Assembly (NCBI GenBank): GCA_038235705.1
Contig: JBBSTR010000105.1
Location: 1-7,972 of the forward strand
Direction of reading: 5' to 3'
DNA: 7,972 bases
Origin: CANKBT01 sp038235705
GTDB taxonomy: Bacteria; Actinomycetota; Actinomycetes; Mycobacteriales; SCTD01
Part shown: positions 6,427 through 7,972 of the stretch, piece after piece
How positions within the stretch are numbered: the first letter of the stretch is position 1
Layout: each line of letters begins with the position of its first letter
Translations under genes and position numbers: made by a program
Notes under the pieces: generated by a model
What the model was told of the DNA's origin: nothing
The model's input: the letters and a program-made list of their open reading frames with translations, nothing else
Databases searched by the model: none

Positions 6427-7742
6427 GCGCTCTCCGCCTCGATCCGCGAACCGTCGGGGAGCAGGGGCGTCGAGGCGACGGCGACGGGTGCGCTGCGGTC
6501 CAGGCCGAACAGCTCGCGCAGGGCCGACTCGTACGAGGTGGGCTCGGGCGCCGAGGCCAGCTCCCGGACCCGCACCGACGGCGTGTGGAGCAGTGTCTGC
6601 ACGACACGCCGCACCGTGTGTGCCACCTCCGCGCGCGACCGGTCGTCCAGGGCCGGCACCCGGCCGTCCAGCCGAGTCAGCTCGGCGGTCACCACCTCCG
6701 CGGCGCGGCTGCGCAGCGCGGCGACGGTCGGACCGACCTGGCTGCTGCGCTGCCAGGCGAGGAACAGCCCGACCTCCTCGGTGACGATCTCCCGAACCGC
6801 CTCGACGTCGGCCGCGGCCGCTCCGGTCGCGAGCACGCCCTGCAGGGTCTCGAGGTCGATCAGCGTGACCCCGGGCAGCTCGCGCACGGCCGGATCGAGG
6901 TCACGCGGCAGCGCGAGGTCGACGAACGCCACCGGTCGTCCAGCACGGTCGCTGACCGCGTGGCGGACCAGGTCGTACGGCACCACGACGCCGGTCGAGC
7001 CGGTCGAGCTGACCACGACGTCGGCCTCGGTGATCGCGGCCGGCAGGTCGTCGAGCCCGATCCCGACGCCCTCCAGCGACAGTGCGAGCCGTCGGGCGTT
7101 CTCGACGGAGCGGTTGGCGACGGTCACGCCGGCGACCCCGAGCCGCCGCAGCGTGGCGCCGGACAACGCGCCCATCGACCCGGCGCCGATGATCAGCACG
7201 TCGCGACCCTCGAGCGGCCCCACGGCGAGCGCGGCCTGGTCGAGCGCGACGCTGACCAGCGACTGCCCGGCGGCGTCGATCCCGGTCTCGCTGTGCGCCC
7301 GCTTGCCGACCCGCAGCGCGGTCTGGAACAGCTCGTGCAGGGTGCGCCCGGCACCCTCGATGCTCGCGGAGTAGGCCCGGCGCAGCTGTCCGAGGATCTG
7401 GGACTCGCCGATCACCATCGAGTCGAGCCCGGTCGCCACCTCGAACAGGTGCCTGACCGCCTGACCCTCCCAGTGCACGTACAGGTGCTGCTGCAGCTCT
7501 TCGAGCGGCAGGCCGGACTCGCGGGTCAGGAGGTCGCTGACGGCCTCGAACCCGGCGTGGAAGCCCTGCGCGTCGGCATACACCTCGACGCGGTTGCAGG
7601 TGGACACCACGACGGCCTCGTCGACCGCTCCGGCGGTCAGGCGGCTCAGCGTCTGCCCGGTGTCGTGCAGCCCGACGGTGACCCGTTCGAGCAGCGCCAC
7701 CGGGGCGCTGCGATGGCTGACCCCGACGACCAGAACGCTCAT
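6423..7742 (-). CDS. hemA: Glutamyl-tRNA reductase
   Basis: This first committed enzyme of the C5 pathway reduces glutamyl-tRNA(Glu) with NADPH to glutamate-1-semialdehyde, which is passed to HemL. The 439-residue protein has the full three-domain layout. The catalytic domain (about 1-155) holds the nucleophile Cys49 in STCNRVEVY and the signature VRHLFEVATGLDSMVIGESQILGQ within 96-119. The Rossmann NADPH domain (about 165-315) has GAGSMG at 186-191 and ANRS at 209-212. A helical dimerisation domain follows (about 325-420). Cys49 is the only cysteine I see, so a second cysteine for heme-linked control is not evident. The ATG at 7742 is preceded by GGGAGG with 7-nt spacing. It overlaps the stop of a 15-codon leader ORF as ATGA, and its ribosome-binding site lies in a small hairpin, so coupled translation is plausible. 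hemA heads a tightly coupled run into hemC, hemD and hemB. No rex gene lies directly upstream, unlike Streptomyces. Confidence 0.97.
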   Translation of the reverse strand: MSVLVVGVSHRSAPVALLERVTVGLHDTGQTLSRLTAGAVDEAVVVSTCNRVEVYADAQGFHAGFEAVSDLLTRESGLPLEELQQHLYVHWEGQAVRHLFEVATGLDSMVIGESQILGQLRRAYSASIEGAGRTLHELFQTALRVGKRAHSETGIDAAGQSLVSVALDQAALAVGPLEGRDVLIIGAGSMGALSGATLRRLGVAGVTVANRSVENARRLALSLEGVGIGLDDLPAAITEADVVVSSTGSTGVVVPYDLVRHAVSDRAGRPVAFVDLALPRDLDPAVRELPGVTLIDLETLQGVLATGAAAADVEAVREIVTEEVGLFLAWQRSSQVGPTVAALRSRAAEVVTAELTRLDGRVPALDDRSRAEVAHTVRRVVQTLLHTPSVRVRELASAPEPTSYESALRELFGLDRSAPVAVASTPLLPDGSRIEAESA

Positions 7743-7786
7743 CTGTCTGCCTCCCGGCAGGCGGCGATCCGGCCCTGCTCGGTCAT
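7739..7786 (-). CDS. Candidate 15-codon leader peptide ORF overlapping hemA
   Basis: ATG at 7786 opens MTEQGRIAACREADR and ends in TGA at 7741-7739, so the stop overlaps the hemA ATG as ATGA, the same junction used between real genes here. AGGAG (7795-7791) stands 4 nt before its ATG, slightly close but strong. The last sense codon is AGA, a rare Arg codon in high-GC genomes. The ORF covers the hemA Shine-Dalgarno (7755-7750), so ribosomes finishing it would be placed to start hemA. It is out of frame with hemA and has no recognisable homology. It may be a regulatory leader, a coupling device, or a chance ORF; conservation of start, stop overlap and length in relatives would decide. Confidence 0.4.
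   Translation of the reverse strand: MTEQGRIAACREADR
7747..7760 (-). promoter_or_regulatory. Hairpin over the hemA ribosome-binding site
   Basis: On the minus strand CTGCC (7760-7756), GGGA (7755-7752) and GGCAG (7751-7747) form a perfect 5-bp stem with a 4-nt loop. The hemA Shine-Dalgarno GGGAGG (7755-7750) is the loop plus the first two stem bases, so folding would partly hide it. Translation of the 15-codon leader through this region would melt the stem. The pairing is visible; the regulatory effect is inferred. Confidence 0.4.
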
Positions 7787-7880
7787 GCTGCTCCTGGGAT
7801 CGCTGGTTGACCCGAGGTTACGCGCTGTGCAACGACCTGGCCTGAGGAGTGCTGGGAGTCACAGCCGAGCCCACCGTCCC
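7787..7880 (-). promoter_or_regulatory. Upstream region of the hemACDB unit, weak promoter signals
   Basis: This is the rest of the 138-bp gap between the glutaredoxin-like gene and hemA. Minus-strand TAACCT (7820-7815) fits the loose actinobacterial -10 pattern TANNNT and would give a leader of roughly 20 nt before the leader ORF. No good -35 stands 16-19 nt upstream. A partial 17-nt dyad at 7817-7833 (5 of 8 pairs) overlaps it and could be an operator, but does not match the Rex consensus. I see no strong terminator for the glutaredoxin-like gene, so some readthrough into hemA is possible. Confidence 0.3.
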
Positions 7881-7972
7881 TCACGCACGGAGCGCGACGC
7901 GCAGCGCCTTCGGGTCGATCTGCCAGAACGCGTGCTCCACACCGTCGAGCAGCACGACCGGGACCTTGTGGC
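7881..7972 (-). CDS. Glutaredoxin-like (thioredoxin-fold) protein, C-terminal end only
   Basis: Only the last 29 codons and stop are inside the window; the 5' part, including any CxxC active site, lies beyond the right edge. The visible part starts HKVPVVLLDGVEHAFW and ends with a DPKALRVAL helix. VPVV matches the cis-proline strand of thioredoxin/glutaredoxin folds. The following LLDG, EH and FW/YW pattern is typical of the small actinobacterial glutaredoxin-like proteins encoded upstream of hemA (Rv0508 in M. tuberculosis, from memory). Function is unproven; a thiol-redox role is inferred from fold only. It is separated from hemA by 138 bp and so may have its own promoter. Confidence 0.75.
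   Translation of the reverse strand, partial: HKVPVVLLDGVEHAFWQIDPKALRVALRA

Noticed and set aside
5764..7374. 536-residue plus-strand open frame
   Set aside because: It is antisense to hemC and hemA, both firmly identified; its composition (Ser/Arg/Thr/Ala-rich) is that of a shadow frame.
7817..7833. Rex-type redox operator upstream of hemA
   Set aside because: Only 5 of 8 dyad pairs match and the half-sites (GTTGCAC/GTTACGC) differ from the TTGTGAA-type Rex half-site; this is within chance.
1..7972. A previously undescribed defence, mobile or secondary-metabolite system
   Set aside because: All protein genes except the two small membrane proteins belong to recognised families in a known heme gene order; there are no integrases, transposases, repeat arrays or toxin-antitoxin pairs.

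Overview
The window is very G+C-rich, uses GTG as well as ATG starts, and chains its genes through 4-bp ATGA/GTGA stop-start overlaps. Together with the gene order this points to a high-GC actinobacterium (Actinomycetota); genus cannot be assigned from the sequence alone. Every gene I accept is on the minus strand, so transcription runs from the high-coordinate end towards position 1.

This is the early tetrapyrrole (heme) cluster of the C5 pathway. In transcription order it holds: the 3' end of a glutaredoxin-like gene (7881-7972); a 138-bp gap with a candidate 15-codon leader ORF; hemA (glutamyl-tRNA reductase); hemC (hydroxymethylbilane synthase); a CobA-like/HemD fusion (uroporphyrinogen-III synthase); hemB (porphobilinogen synthase); a 73-bp gap; two small four-helix membrane proteins of unknown function; a 190-bp gap with a large inverted repeat; hemL (glutamate-1-semialdehyde aminomutase); and a histidine-phosphatase-family gene running off the left edge. 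HemA and HemL turn glutamyl-tRNA into 5-aminolevulinate, HemB condenses it to porphobilinogen, HemC polymerises that to hydroxymethylbilane, and HemD closes the ring to uroporphyrinogen III. Every enzyme from glutamyl-tRNA to uroporphyrinogen III is therefore encoded here. Later heme enzymes are not in the window.

From memory, the order resembles the Mycobacterium tuberculosis region Rv0508-Rv0525 (glutaredoxin-like, hemA, hemC, hemD, hemB, membrane proteins, hemL, phosphoglycerate-mutase-like), without the genes inserted there before hemL. The rex repressor gene that sits next to hemA in Streptomyces is absent from the gap before hemA.

The layout suggests three transcription units: hemA-hemC-hemD-hemB; the two membrane proteins; and hemL plus the phosphatase. 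The second and third units start with nearly the same 20-bp sequence (18/20 identical), which places a -10-like CAGGAT exactly 6 nt before the start codon, as expected for leaderless mRNAs. The genes themselves are conventional. The less ordinary material is non-coding or poorly characterised: the leader ORF with a hairpin over the hemA ribosome-binding site, the nested inverted repeats before hemL, the duplicated start-site motif, the two unknown membrane proteins, and the eroded methyltransferase half of the HemD fusion. I found no mobile elements, CRISPR arrays, tRNA or rRNA genes.
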